A stretch of 64,000 nt of DNA from positions 1 through 64,000 of the forward strand of contig NZ_BBJJ01000010.1 in NCBI RefSeq assembly GCF_000739815.1. The letters are read 5' to 3'. The position numbers were made by a program, and so were the translations under genes. The notes beneath the pieces are model-generated. The model was given only the letters and a program-made list of their open reading frames with translations. It ran no database searches and was not told where the DNA came from. Positions 37,686 to 49,637 of the stretch are shown piece after piece; position 1 is the stretch's first letter, and every line of letters starts with the position of its first letter. The stretch is from Paraburkholderia mimosarum LMG 23256 = NBRC 106338 (GTDB lineage Bacteria > Pseudomonadota > Gammaproteobacteria > Burkholderiales > Burkholderiaceae).

Positions 37686-37875
37686 GTTGATCACCCTTGA
37701 TTTGGACGCCGTGATTGGCGTCACCCGATCAATGCGCGAGCACGGCGCGGCGCTGACATCGGCGGTGTTACGGCACAGGGTGAAGTGAAACCGGATATTT
37801 CGGTAAAGGCGCGCGCAAAGGCGGAAGCGATACGACAAACGGCGCGCGCAGCGCAGCAGCTGCGCGCGTTGAATC

Positions 37876-38130
37876 TCAGGCCTGCGGAATCTCGATCTTG
37901 ACCTCGAGCACTTCGAGATCGTCCTGACGTTCGAGGCTCACGCGAATGTCTTCGTCGGAGATCTTCACGTACTTCGAGATCACCGCGACCAGTTCGCGTT
38001 GCAGGGCCGGCAAATAATCGGCGGGCGGATGGCCGCCTGCGCGCTCGTGAGCAATGATGAGCTGCAGGCGTTCCTTCGCTACCGAGGCGGACTTCTTCTT
38101 CTCGCCGAGAAAAAACGAAAGAAACGACAT
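37876..38130 (-). CDS. minE: cell division topological specificity factor MinE
   Basis: 84 residues. The N-terminal amphipathic membrane-targeting segment is [20 protein letters not shown], then the anti-MinCD helix ([10 protein letters not shown]) and the C-terminal dimerisation domain. It drives MinD oscillation. Last gene of minC-minD-minE, 14 bases after minD. Confidence 0.97.
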   Translation of the reverse strand: MSFLSFFLGEKKKSASVAKERLQLIIAHERAGGHPPADYLPALQRELVAVISKYVKISDEDIRVSLERQDDLEVLEVKIEIPQA

Positions 38131-38144
38131 GACGTGCGCCTCCT

Positions 38145-38960
38145 TTACTTGCTACCGAAGAGGCGCTGGAGCAGGCCCGGCTTCTGGTAATCGGTGAAAC
38201 GAAGCGACTTGTCCTCGCCGAGAAAGCGCGACACGACGTCCTTGTACGACTCGGCGACATCGGTGCCGTCCATATGCACGGCAGGCAAACCCTGATTCGA
38301 TGCGTGCAGCACCGCTTCCGATTCGGGAATCACGCCGATCAGCTCGATGCGCAGGATCTCCTGAATGTCGCTGAGCGACAGCATCTCGCCCTCGCTCACG
38401 CGCTTCGGGTTGTAGCGCGTGATGAGCAGGTGCTCCTTGATCGGGTCCTTGCCTTCGATCGCCCGCTTCGTCTTCGACGACAGCATGCCGAGGATACGGT
38501 CCGAGTCGCGCACGGACGACACTTCCGGGTTCGTCACGACGAGCGCTTCATCGGCGAAGTGCATCGCAAGCAGCGCGCCCGACTCGATGCCCGCGGGCGA
38601 ATCGCACACGATGTACTCGAAGTCCATCTTGCGCAGGTCCTCGATCACCTTTTCCACGCCTTCCTTCGTGAGCGCGTCTTTATCGCGCGTCTGCGAGGCC
38701 GGCAGGATGAAGAGGTTTTCGCACTTCTTGTCCTTGATGAGCGCCTGATTGAGGTTCGCCTCACCCTGGATCACGTTGATCAGGTCGTACACGACGCGGC
38801 GCTCGCAACCCATGATGAGGTCGAGATTGCGCAGGCCCACGTCGAAGTCGATGACCGCGGTCTTGTGGCCGCGCAACGCGAGGCCCGATGCGAAACTCGC
38901 GCTCGTGGTCGTCTTGCCGACACCACCCTTGCCCGAAGTCACCACAATGATTTTTGCCAT
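38145..38960 (-). CDS. minD: septum site-determining ATPase MinD
   Basis: A 271-residue membrane-associated ATPase. The deviant Walker A motif is [10 protein letters not shown], and the [15 protein letters not shown] switch region and CDSPAGIE Walker B follow. The C-terminal amphipathic targeting helix ends [10 protein letters not shown]. With MinC and MinE it keeps the FtsZ ring at mid-cell. Confidence 0.98.
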   Translation of the reverse strand: MAKIIVVTSGKGGVGKTTTSASFASGLALRGHKTAVIDFDVGLRNLDLIMGCERRVVYDLINVIQGEANLNQALIKDKKCENLFILPASQTRDKDALTKEGVEKVIEDLRKMDFEYIVCDSPAGIESGALLAMHFADEALVVTNPEVSSVRDSDRILGMLSSKTKRAIEGKDPIKEHLLITRYNPKRVSEGEMLSLSDIQEILRIELIGVIPESEAVLHASNQGLPAVHMDGTDVAESYKDVVSRFLGEDKSLRFTDYQKPGLLQRLFGSK

Positions 38961-39060
38961 TCCCTTACCTTGCGTTCGTCAGTTTCTCAGTTTGGTCTCA
39001 TCGTGCCCTGCTCAAACACGCGCGCATTGCGTGGTTTGCGTGCATGCGCCCGAACAGGGA

Positions 39061-39912
39061 TCAGGTGAGCCTCAACGGTTCGATCAACAGCTTTTCTTCC
39101 GACAGCCGGACTTGAGCCGGCTTGCCTCGCACATCGTCGGCGAGCGGCACTTCAGTGGTACGGTAGATGCCTGCAATCGAAATCAGTTCCGCCTCGAGGC
39201 TCGTGCAGAAAATGCGGGCGTCGTGGTTGCCGTGCACGCCCGCAAGCGCGCGGCCGCGCAACGGCGCGTAAATGTGGATGTTGCCTTCGGCGATCACTTC
39301 CGCGCCGTTGGACACGAGGCCGAGCACGACCACGTCGCCCTTCGCGTAGATGCGCTGGCCCGAGCGCAGCGGCCGGTCGATCACGAGCGTGGGTTCCGCG
39401 CGCGCGCCCGATGCACCGGCGTCGAGCGTCGCCGCCGCGGCGATATCGGCGGCGGCGGGATCGGCTTCGGCGGAAAAGAGTTCGGGCTGCGCAGGGCTCG
39501 CTTGCGATACGGCCGCATCTGCGGCAGACGCCGGGGCCGATGCCTCGCCCGCGCTCGCCGGCTCTTCGCCGCCCGGCTTCCCACCCGCGCCGCGCCGGTC
39601 GCGCGCTTCGAGGAACGGCAGCCCCGCTTTCGCGGCCCAGTCGTGCTGCCCGGGTTGCGCGACCACGCCCACCGGGCGCATGCGCACGCTCTCGAGCAGA
39701 CGCGCGATGTCGCCAAGCGCCACCTCCTCGCCGTCGGCGAGACGCCGCACGTCGATCGCGACGGTATCGTTGGCGAAAAATTCGGGCGTCGCCTCGAAGC
39801 GCCGCGTGAGCTCGGCGCGCATGGCATCGAGCTCGGTCGTCTTGACCACGAACAGAAGCGTATCGACTGAACCGCTCTTCAGTTCAAAATATGGCGATTT
39901 CCTGGGCGACAT
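39061..39912 (-). CDS. minC: septum site-determining protein MinC
   Basis: A 283-residue FtsZ polymerisation inhibitor. The N-terminal domain is about residues 1-105, then comes a long Ala/Pro/Glu-rich linker (about 110-175, longer than in E. coli MinC) and the C-terminal beta-helix domain that binds MinD ([16 protein letters not shown], then [16 protein letters not shown]). First gene of the min operon. Confidence 0.96.
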   Translation of the reverse strand: MSPRKSPYFELKSGSVDTLLFVVKTTELDAMRAELTRRFEATPEFFANDTVAIDVRRLADGEEVALGDIARLLESVRMRPVGVVAQPGQHDWAAKAGLPFLEARDRRGAGGKPGGEEPASAGEASAPASAADAAVSQASPAQPELFSAEADPAAADIAAAATLDAGASGARAEPTLVIDRPLRSGQRIYAKGDVVVLGLVSNGAEVIAEGNIHIYAPLRGRALAGVHGNHDARIFCTSLEAELISIAGIYRTTEVPLADDVRGKPAQVRLSEEKLLIEPLRLT

Positions 39913-40151
39913 GGCGTTCGGCTAAAAATTTTGCGTATTTTACAGGCGCGGGCGCACACGGCCATTATTTTTCATGGTGTATTCGGCCAGATTCGCCGCC
40001 GAATTCGCCGGCACAGACGGGCACGCAACTATGGGCGCAAGAAAACGCGCGAGGCGCGAGCGCACGCATGCGCACGCGATCGGCTTGGGGTTCTATTCGC
40101 AGGGAGGTGAGACGCGCGCGCGGCTGCACACAGCAGCGCCCACGTCATCCA

Positions 40152-40688
40152 TTACGGCGACGGCGCAGACTGCGTGCGCCCGCCAACGGCGCGCATCAGC
40201 AGCGTTTCCCACTGCTCTGGCTGTTGCTCGCTACGCGCATGATCGCCGGTGGCGACGAAGCCGAGACGCTCGTAAAAGCGCATAGCCGTGGTGTTGGTGT
40301 CGGTCACCCAGGCGTAGACCTCGGTAGCGCCTTCGCTCACGAGCCAATCGATGGCGCTGTTGACGAGCAGTTCGCCACCGCGCAGATGACGTACCGCGGG
40401 CGCGACCCAAAGCGCCGATACGAACGCGCGGCGCGCCGGCGCGCTCTCGAAGCTCGCGCCGATCAAACCAGCCGGATGGCCCTCGGTGTAGAGAATGAAC
40501 GACGTGCTCGTGTGCGAGTCCGCATGCCGGGCCGCCGCGGCGTCGAAAACGGCCGCATCGGCGGATAGCGCGTCTTCGAGCGTGTCGCCGAATGCATAAG
40601 GCGCGTCGCGCAGCGAAGCCGTTCGAAGCTCGCGGAGCACGGCACCCTGATCGGCGGCGGTACGGCGAACGGTCAGTGACGGACTCAT
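40152..40688 (-). CDS. GNAT-family N-acetyltransferase
   Basis: 178 residues with the GNAT fold: ALWVAPAVRHLRGGELLVN carries the acetyl-CoA pyrophosphate-binding region, and the AWVTDTNTTAMRFYERLGFVATG block is typical of motif B. The substrate is not known. It lies alone between minC and map. Confidence 0.88.
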   Translation of the reverse strand: MSPSLTVRRTAADQGAVLRELRTASLRDAPYAFGDTLEDALSADAAVFDAAAARHADSHTSTSFILYTEGHPAGLIGASFESAPARRAFVSALWVAPAVRHLRGGELLVNSAIDWLVSEGATEVYAWVTDTNTTAMRFYERLGFVATGDHARSEQQPEQWETLLMRAVGGRTQSAPSP

Positions 40689-40830
40689 GCAGTCGTAAAC
40701 CCCAATAAAACGCTAACGCGTAGCTTTAACCGAACTGGCTTGAGAGTCAAATCCTTATTGGAGAAGTGCCGGCACACGACGCCCGGCGCGCGAGCCTTGA
40801 CAGACGGCCCCAGAGGCCGCACAGCCGCGC

Positions 40831-41616
40831 TCACGGGGCCTCGTAGCCGCCCGTGCCGTCCGGCCAGGGCGTGAGCAGCTCGTAGCCGTCGTCGGTGACG
40901 GCGACCATGTGCTCCCACTGCGCCGAGAGCGAACGATCCTTGGTGACGACCGTCCAGCCGTCGCGCTGCACCGTCGTGCCGGCGCGGCCCGCATTGACCA
41001 TCGGCTCGATCGTGAACACCATGCCAGGTTTGAGGCGCACGCCCTGCCCCGGCTGGCCGTAGTGCAGCACCTGCGGTTCCTCGTGGTAGACCTTGCCGAT
41101 GCCGTGGCCGCAATACTCGCGCACGATCGAGAAGCCGTCTGCCTGGGCGCGCTTCTGGATAGCGTTGCCGACATCGCCGAGCGTCGCGCCCGGCTGCACC
41201 TGACGGATGCCCGCAAGCATCGCCTCGTAGGTCGTGTCGATCAGCTGGCGGCCGACCGTACTCGGCGTGCCGACGCAGTACATGCGGCTCGTGTCGCCGA
41301 AATAGCCGTCCTTGATGACGGCCACGTCGATGTTGATGATGTCGCCGTCCTTGAGCACCTCGTTGCGGCTCGGAATCCCGTGGCAAACCACGGAATTGAC
41401 GGACGTGCAGATCGTCTTCGGAAAGCCGAGGTAGCCGACGTTGGCGGGCACGGCCTTGAGCCTGTTGACGATGTAGTCGTTGCAGATGGCATCGAGGTCG
41501 TCGGTCGAAACGCCGGGCTTCACGTGTTCGCCGATCATCGCGAGCACGTCGGCGGCGAGCCGGCCCGAAATGCGCAGGCGGGCGAGATCGTCGGCAGACT
41601 TGTAGGTGATAGGCAT
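40831..41616 (-). CDS. map: methionine aminopeptidase, type I
   Basis: Removes the initiator Met from new proteins. In 261 residues, the five metal ligands are in view: the Asp in INIDVAVIKDG, the Asp in GDTSRMY, the His in GHGIG, and Glu in IEPMV and QWEHM. The CHGIPS substrate-pocket His is also present. No rpsB is next to it, so it may be a second map gene; this cannot be settled from the window. Confidence 0.95.
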   Translation of the reverse strand: MPITYKSADDLARLRISGRLAADVLAMIGEHVKPGVSTDDLDAICNDYIVNRLKAVPANVGYLGFPKTICTSVNSVVCHGIPSRNEVLKDGDIINIDVAVIKDGYFGDTSRMYCVGTPSTVGRQLIDTTYEAMLAGIRQVQPGATLGDVGNAIQKRAQADGFSIVREYCGHGIGKVYHEEPQVLHYGQPGQGVRLKPGMVFTIEPMVNAGRAGTTVQRDGWTVVTKDRSLSAQWEHMVAVTDDGYELLTPWPDGTGGYEAP

Positions 41617-41777
41617 CAGTGGGCTGAAATGGGGCGCGGCAGCGCAAGAAGACGCTTCGCCGCAAATTCAAAGGAACGATTGTACCGGCGCTGCAGCGCT
41701 GACGGCGCCGCAACCCGTGGCGGGCCGGGCACCGGATTCTGCTATCTCCAGCTGTTCGAGCGCAAGCCACTGTCACG

Positions 41778-41797
41778 GATGTAAAACATCTTACATC
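41778..41797. promoter_or_regulatory. perfect inverted repeat GATGTAA-N6-TTACATC
   Basis: Two 7-base arms around AACATC, about 160 bases upstream of map on its strand. It has the look of a dimeric regulator site; the cognate protein is unknown. Confidence 0.45.
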
Positions 41798-41927
41798 GCG
41801 AATCGGCGGTGCGATCGCACGCCTCCGGGAAAAGTAGATCGCGATCGCGACGTTGGGCTCGCCCCGTGCGAATGGCAGGACGCATAGACAAACGGCACGC
41901 AACCAGTGCGACGCGCCGCTGCATCTG

Positions 41928-41984
41928 AAAAGCAAAAACCCTGCAGCGGGCAAGCACGGGTTTTCTGAATTTGGCGGATAGGGG
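41928..41984. repeat. degraded attachment-site-like repeat, distal copy
   Basis: Imperfect copy of 44997-45058: AAAAGCAAAAACCCTGCAG, a diverged loop, GGGTTTTCTGAATTTGGCGG, then ATAGGGG. It matches the last bases of tRNA-Ser(CGA), its downstream spacer and its terminator, with the terminator stem weakened by a bulge. Read as the displaced end of an integration site. Confidence 0.7.
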
Positions 41985-42131
41985 CGACTTAGCCGAGCGG
42001 GGGCATACAGTCTCGAACAAGGTCGAAGCTGCCTGAGACCACACGGATTTGCTCGAAAATGCCGCCCGAGGATGAAAAAATGAGCGGCGTTTGTACTGCC
42101 TGAATGGTATCCATCGCCCATTGGACCGGCA

Positions 42132-43742
42132 TCACGCCGTTTCGGTGGGGCGGTCCTTGGCGGCATCGGCGTAATACTTTTCCCCGTCGCAGTACAACCC
42201 TCGCGGGTCATACAGCGCGCACGGCCACGAAGTGAAGTGCGCCACGGAATCGTGGACATACTCTGCCAGAAGACTATCCACGGGAGCCGGGACAGGCGCG
42301 CGGTTGTCCCATGCGCCGAGAATCAGGTCCTCGTATGCCGTTCGCTGGCGGGGCTGCGGCGGCGGCCAGTCGCGATCACCCGCAAGGCGCTCGATCGGGT
42401 TGCGCAGAAATGCAACCCGGTTCGCCAGCCGGCGCTGTTCCGCAATCAACTGCTTTGCCTGTTCAAGCGGGCGAGGCGGAATGTCATAGGTCCAGGCAGT
42501 CGGGGCGCAAGCGGGATGGCTGGCATCGGAGGCGGCCGGCACGCTCGCGCAGACAGAGGCACTGACTTTTCCATGCAGGCGCCCAAGCACGCGGGCGTCG
42601 CTGGGCTGGCGGTCGATCCCGCCGCGCCACTGAAAATTCAGGCGGCGGTGGGCTTGCATGAGTAATTCAACGTCGTCGCCATCGGCGGCAGGAAGTACCG
42701 ACATGTAGCCCTGGTACAGGTTCGCCACCGGGTCGTTGTCGGCCAGGATGTAATCCTCGCGCAATTTCGGATCGAGATTCTCTGGCAGCTTCAGCAGAAC
42801 CCCCGCGCGTATCGCGTCCGCCAGCATATGACGCAAGGGAATACGCGACAGCAGGTTGCTGCGCCCCTGTTCGTGCGGCCCGTATCCGCCGCCCACGTCC
42901 GAATGTACGCCCGGATACACCACTTCCTCGCAGTTCGCCGGATAGGCCCGTCCCACCCGGACCGAATCAAGCGGGAAAGCCCCACGGACCTCATGCGCCG
43001 ACACGTAATGTACGCATCGCTCGACCTCGGGCGGAATCGCCAGTTCACCGCCCCAGTCGAGGTGCAGAGTCGGCCCGCCAACCGACGCCACGGTATCGAA
43101 CAAGCCCATGAACTTGATCCTTACAGGCGTACATTCGCCGTTGCGCGCTCGCCAGATCAGTCCGTTTTCCGTCCGCTCGCATTTCTTTTCTATCAACTGG
43201 CGCACGAAAGCCCTAGCTTCCGTCGCGCCGCGCGAGAAGCCGAAGACGGCGACACTGATGAACTGCATGCATTTCCAGGCGGCGGAACTCCATTCAATTT
43301 CGAGGATTCGCGAGAATTCGGCCAGCGCATACTGGATGCGCATGTCGCCGCCCTTGCCAAGGCCCAGCCCCAGAGCGCCGCCCCGGTCGTCGGAAAGCTT
43401 GTCGGTATAACCGACAAGCTTGGGGACCATGAACGGGGTGCCGACACCCGGAATGTAAATCGAGGAAGCCCCTTTACCGACACGATCATCGAAAGCCGCC
43501 CGATAGAGCTTGGCAACGTTTGACAGTCGCCCTAACGGGGCGTCGATGTCGAGGTTGTTGCCTGTACCGTCGAAAAAAAACGAGAGTTTTGGATAGAGGC
43601 GGCACTTGGTATCGCGAAGCGAAATTGGTCCCGCCTTGTTGGCGGGCGACGATAACTCCCGCATGTTTTTCATGTCACCAAACATTGCAGTGCTCTGAAG
43701 CCCGTCGTCCGTGATGGGCGCGCCAGCCTGGCGTACAGTCAT
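42132..43742 (-). CDS. Tle1-like phospholipase effector (DUF2235 family)
   Basis: A predicted alpha/beta-hydrolase of the type VI secretion lipase family Tle1, 536 residues. FFFDGTGNN at about 55-63 is the family opening. GFSRG at 168-172 holds the nucleophile Ser170. FDTVASVG is at 215-222, YPGVHSDVGGGY around Asp282 is the probable acid, and HDSVAHFTSWP near His497 probably supplies the catalytic His. Tle1 proteins hydrolyse phospholipids of target cells. No vgrG, hcp, PAAR or adaptor gene is nearby, so delivery is unproven. It lies 21 bases downstream of a DUF3304 lipoprotein gene with an AAGGGAA ribosome site, in lower-GC DNA between tRNA-derived repeats. Confidence 0.85.
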   Translation of the reverse strand: MTVRQAGAPITDDGLQSTAMFGDMKNMRELSSPANKAGPISLRDTKCRLYPKLSFFFDGTGNNLDIDAPLGRLSNVAKLYRAAFDDRVGKGASSIYIPGVGTPFMVPKLVGYTDKLSDDRGGALGLGLGKGGDMRIQYALAEFSRILEIEWSSAAWKCMQFISVAVFGFSRGATEARAFVRQLIEKKCERTENGLIWRARNGECTPVRIKFMGLFDTVASVGGPTLHLDWGGELAIPPEVERCVHYVSAHEVRGAFPLDSVRVGRAYPANCEEVVYPGVHSDVGGGYGPHEQGRSNLLSRIPLRHMLADAIRAGVLLKLPENLDPKLREDYILADNDPVANLYQGYMSVLPAADGDDVELLMQAHRRLNFQWRGGIDRQPSDARVLGRLHGKVSASVCASVPAASDASHPACAPTAWTYDIPPRPLEQAKQLIAEQRRLANRVAFLRNPIERLAGDRDWPPPQPRQRTAYEDLILGAWDNRAPVPAPVDSLLAEYVHDSVAHFTSWPCALYDPRGLYCDGEKYYADAAKDRPTETA

Positions 43743-43763
43743 GATGTAGCGGTTCCCTTGTTG

Positions 43764-44237
43764 TCATTTGTCGGCGCAACCGGAAGCCGAAGGCGAAAAC
43801 GCCAGTTCGACGGTACTTAGATCGCGGAAAATTACGCAGGCGTAGGCGTCAGCCTTGTACGGGTCGGGGTCGTTATGTGGCCCCTTGGATGGGAAATGAA
43901 GGACAACGGTGTGGGATTCATCCGGCTTCGTCATTGCCTTTGTCTTGGGGTCTTCCTCCCAGCCCCACGTCCACCTGACCGTAACGGGCTCGCCCCAGTC
44001 CTTGATGCCTGGATAGCAACAGGTAATCTTGCCCCCGCCCCCATGACTGCTTACATCCCCTGCCCAATACTTGTCGACGAAGATATTGACGGCGTAACGA
44101 TCCGTGTGATTGATCGGCACCATTGACAGCGCCGCGCCCTCGCCATCAAAGGGATCGTCGGGCAAGGCATGGCCGCAGGCCGAGAGCGCGATCATTGCGC
44201 CAGCGGCGAGTGCAGCAGTACGACAGGACATCGCCAT
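43764..44237 (-). CDS. DUF3304 lipoprotein, probable immunity protein
   Basis: 157 residues. The signal peptide MAMSCRTAALAAGAMIALSAC ends in lipobox LSAC, so the protein should be anchored in the periplasm-facing envelope. The body shows the DUF3304 pattern: INHTDRYAVNIFVDKYWAG, GGGGKITCCYP, and VTVRWTWGWEEDP. DUF3304 genes are typically beside Tle-type effectors, and the periplasm is where an immunity protein would meet a lipase. This gene is first in the pair, with the effector 21 bases behind, so protection would be made before the toxin. Start 44237 or 44231 (two close ATGs); no strong ribosome site. Confidence 0.7.
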   Translation of the reverse strand: MAMSCRTAALAAGAMIALSACGHALPDDPFDGEGAALSMVPINHTDRYAVNIFVDKYWAGDVSSHGGGGKITCCYPGIKDWGEPVTVRWTWGWEEDPKTKAMTKPDESHTVVLHFPSKGPHNDPDPYKADAYACVIFRDLSTVELAFSPSASGCADK

Positions 44238-44718
44238 TGAGTGTTGGTATGGCGTTTTGCCGGAGAAATACTGCTGACACCTGGATATCGCGCGATGCGC
44301 GACTTGCAGGTCCACCATAGGCTGGCCTCTTTGCTGGGTTATCGGAGCCGCGGCCAGATGCACCAAGACTGCAAAGGCAAGGCTGGCCACACAATACGGA
44401 GCTATTTCAGCCCTTCACCGCTTATAACCTGCAATACGGGGCGCCTAAATATGGAAAAGTCTGAAAATGGTTCAATAGCTGTCAAGCCGCAATGTTGAAT
44501 GCTGTTCAATTGAACACGCGCTTGGATCGGCCAGGTTTGAGAGGGCTTCTGGTCGTCTCCCTCGGATACAGCGCTATTCGGTGGACTCTGTACTCTTCCC
44601 TTTTAAGGCCGCGCGATCGCCTGGCAGGTTGCGGAACTACTCCCCCGACGGAAGCGGCCGCCCCGATTAACGCACCAGCCATCGCTCAATCTTTCGCATT
44701 GTGCAATTTCAAAGCTAA
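44238..44718. other. low-GC stretch upstream of the immunity gene
   Basis: About 480 bases, the lowest GC of the island (26 of 60 bases at 44461-44520). It should hold the promoter of the DUF3304-phospholipase pair. A 12-base palindrome GTTCAATTGAAC lies at 44504-44515. Open frames here look non-coding. Confidence 0.45.
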
Positions 44719-44901
44719 TCAGTTTTTAGGCGGAGTGGAGGCGAACTCCTGCCTCATTGCCGTCTCGTCCCGCCACAGCTGGCGGATTTGTGCCCGGGAT
44801 CGCATGCGCACGTCGTCGAAGTTTTCGCGGAGCGATTGTTTGAGCGCAGAGAAGGTGCGGGTCAACCCCGGCAGTTCGGCATACAGGCCTGTCAAGTCAT
44901 C
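44719..44901 (-). pseudogene. fragment of an unknown gene at the right edge of the island
   Basis: Sixty codons in one frame (DDLTGLYAELPGLTRTF ... QLWRDETAMRQEF, then STPPKN and stop) look protein-like: strongly helical, charged, with codon bias. No start codon with a ribosome site precedes them. The bases just upstream read well only in another frame (ETRALLGATSGRVLAVMSN), as expected after a frameshift. Probably the remains of a gene cut off during integration or decay. Family not recognised. Confidence 0.35.
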
Positions 44902-44996
44902 GCCGAAATGTTGGACATCACGGCCAGAACGCGCCCGCTGGTGGCCCCGAGAAGAGCGCGGGTTTCTGCTCGATTGATGGGCTGATTGGCGGCCCA

Positions 44997-45137
<141 letters not shown>

Positions 45138-45193
45138 GGTGTACTGCTGTTTTACCGCTTCTCCGGCCTTGGTCGGCGACCAGAGAAGCGAGG

Positions 45194-45221
45194 ATTATAG
45201 AACATTTTTTGCCTTTGGCAA
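45194..45221 (-). promoter_or_regulatory. promoter of tRNA-Ser(CGA)
   Basis: On the minus strand: TTGCCA, a 16-base spacer, consensus TATAAT at 45194-45199. Transcription would start about 50 bases before the tRNA. Confidence 0.7.
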
Positions 45222-45282
45222 GCCCTCTTTTGAAAAATTTCCGAGGGGCAAGCCAATCACATGCGACGCCGCGCAGCGCGTG

Positions 45283-48032
<2,750 letters not shown>

Positions 48033-48135
48033 GACGTTTTCGCGATAATGACGGCTTGCCGGCGGGCGGCGCGCGTGGCGCCGGATTCGGGGACGGAGCT
48101 CCCCGCCGCCCCGGATGCAGTCGTGCATTATGACA

Positions 48136-48168
48136 GCGGGAGCCGCAGCGCGAGACGCGGGCTCCCGC
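48136..48168. repeat. inverted repeat in the rarA-cytX intergenic region
   Basis: GCGGGAGCC / GGCTCCCGC, 9-bp perfect arms around a 15-base centre, about 80 bases before the permease start. Lies in its likely leader. No T-run follows, so it is not an ordinary terminator. Confidence 0.4.
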
Positions 48169-48245
48169 GCTCGGGCTGACGGAACCGGACAAAACAGACA
48201 AAACCGGCAAAACACACGATATAGAGGAAAAGGAAAGCGTTCCCC

Positions 48246-49562
48246 ATGACTCAAGATTCGCACGCCGGCGAGGCCGGCTCCACTTACGCACCGAACGTGC
48301 CCGTGCCCGACACGCGCCGCCAGTTCCGCACCGGCGACGCCTTCGCGTTGTGGTTTTCGCTCGGCATCGGCCTGCTGGTGGCGCAGGCGGGCGCGCTGCT
48401 CGTGCCCGGCCTCTCGCTGCCGCATGCGCTCACGGCCATCGTCATCGGCAGCGTGATCGGCGTCGTGCTGCTCGCGCTCGCGGGCGTGATCGGCACGGAC
48501 ACGGGCCTCGCCGCGATGTCGTCGCTGCGCCCGACGCTCGGCATCCGTGGCGTCTCGATTCCGGCCGTGATCAACATGGTGCAGCTCGTCGGCTGGGGCG
48601 CTTTCGAGATCATCGTGATGCGCGATTCCGCCGATGCGCTCGCGAAGCAAGCCTTCGGCCTTTCGATGCCGCTCATCTGGACCGTGATCTTCGGCACGCT
48701 GGCGACGCTGCTCGCCGTGAGCGGCCCGCTCTCGTTCGTGCGCCGCTTCCTGCGTACGTGGGGCATCTGGCTCCTGCTCGCGGGCGCGGGCTGGCTCACG
48801 TGGAGCCTGCTCGTGAGGCACGACCTCGGCGCGCTGATGCGCCGCCCCGGCACGGGCGACATGCCGTTTGGCAGCGCCATTGACCTCGTGGTGGCGATGC
48901 CGCTTTCGTGGCTGCCGCTCATCGCCGACTACACGCGCTTCGGGCGCAAGGCGGGCGAGACCTTCCGCGGCACGCTGGTGGGCTATGGCATCGCGAACCT
49001 CTGGTTCTACGCGCTGGGCGCGATCTATGGCCTCGCGGCGGGCGGCGGCGACGCGCTCCTCACCACGGCGCTCGCCCAGGCGGGTGGCGGCTTCGCGCTG
49101 CTGCTCGTGCTCATTGACGAAATCGACAACGCCTTCGCCGATATCCACTCGGCCGCGGTCTCGACCGGCACGTTCTGGACGCGCGCCAGCGTGCCCTGGC
49201 TCTCGGCGGCGTTCGGCGCGCTGTGCACCCTGATCGGCCTCGTCGTGCCGATGGCGAAATACGAGAACTTCCTGCTCTTGATCGGCTCGGTGTTCGCGCC
49301 GCTCTTTGGCGTGGTGCTCGCCGATCACTTCATCGTGCGCCGCCGCCGTATCGACGCCGAGGCGCTCGCCGATCTCAACGGTGCGTATGGCTATTCGGGC
49401 GGCTGGCACGTGGGTGCGTTCGTCGCGTGGGCGCTCGGCATCGGCGCGTATCACGCGCTCAACCAGTGGCTGCCGAATCTCGGTGCGACGCTGCCCGCGC
49501 TCGCCATCGGCGCGCTGTGCTATCTCGTGCTCGCTGGGCGCCGGCGCGCGGCTTACGCCTAA
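48246..49562 (+). CDS. cytX: NCS1-family permease, CytX-like (putative hydroxymethylpyrimidine transporter)
   Basis: A 438-residue membrane protein with about 12 helices in the nucleobase:cation symporter-1 family. The helix 1 region GDAFALWFSLGIGLLVAQAGA, GIRGVSIPAVINMVQLVGWGAFE, MPLSWLPLIADYTRFGR and the IDNAFADIHSAAVS block match the CytX type, which is tied to thiamin pyrimidine uptake in other bacteria. Here no thiamin gene or TPP riboswitch is visible, so cytosine or another pyrimidine remains possible. GAAAAGGA precedes ATG 48246. Confidence 0.8.
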   Translation: MTQDSHAGEAGSTYAPNVPVPDTRRQFRTGDAFALWFSLGIGLLVAQAGALLVPGLSLPHALTAIVIGSVIGVVLLALAGVIGTDTGLAAMSSLRPTLGIRGVSIPAVINMVQLVGWGAFEIIVMRDSADALAKQAFGLSMPLIWTVIFGTLATLLAVSGPLSFVRRFLRTWGIWLLLAGAGWLTWSLLVRHDLGALMRRPGTGDMPFGSAIDLVVAMPLSWLPLIADYTRFGRKAGETFRGTLVGYGIANLWFYALGAIYGLAAGGGDALLTTALAQAGGGFALLLVLIDEIDNAFADIHSAAVSTGTFWTRASVPWLSAAFGALCTLIGLVVPMAKYENFLLLIGSVFAPLFGVVLADHFIVRRRRIDAEALADLNGAYGYSGGWHVGAFVAWALGIGAYHALNQWLPNLGATLPALAIGALCYLVLAGRRRAAYA

Positions 49563-49586
49563 CGCTTCGACGTTCGATCGAGCGAT

Positions 49587-49618
49587 AAAAAAACGCCACG
49601 AGCGATCGTGGCGTTTTT
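49587..49618. terminator. bidirectional terminator between cytX and bioB
   Basis: AAAAACGCCACG / CGTGGCGTTTTT, a 12-bp stem with a six-base loop, 25 bases after cytX and 20 bases after bioB. Confidence 0.9.
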
Positions 49619-49637
49619 ATTGGCGGAGTGCCAGGCG

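Larger units (their letters stand above)
41617..42131. other. intergenic region at the left edge of the effector island
   Basis: 515 bases between map and the phospholipase gene. It holds a perfect 7-base inverted repeat (41778-41797) and a copy of the tRNA-Ser(CGA) 3' end plus terminator (41928-41984). No gene is supported. Confidence 0.6.

Noticed and set aside
42132..44237. A complete type VI secretion locus
   Set aside because: Only a lipase-type effector and a probable immunity gene are present; no hcp, vgrG, PAAR or structural genes are in the window.
44492..44977. Plus-strand open frame of about 160 codons at the right side of the island
   Set aside because: No ribosome site, Ser/Arg-rich composition typical of an antisense frame, and a better protein-like fragment lies on the other strand.
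48033..48245. TPP riboswitch upstream of the CytX-like permease
   Set aside because: Neither the CTGAGA element nor the conserved ACCTGATCTGG-type segment is present; only a GC-rich inverted repeat was found.
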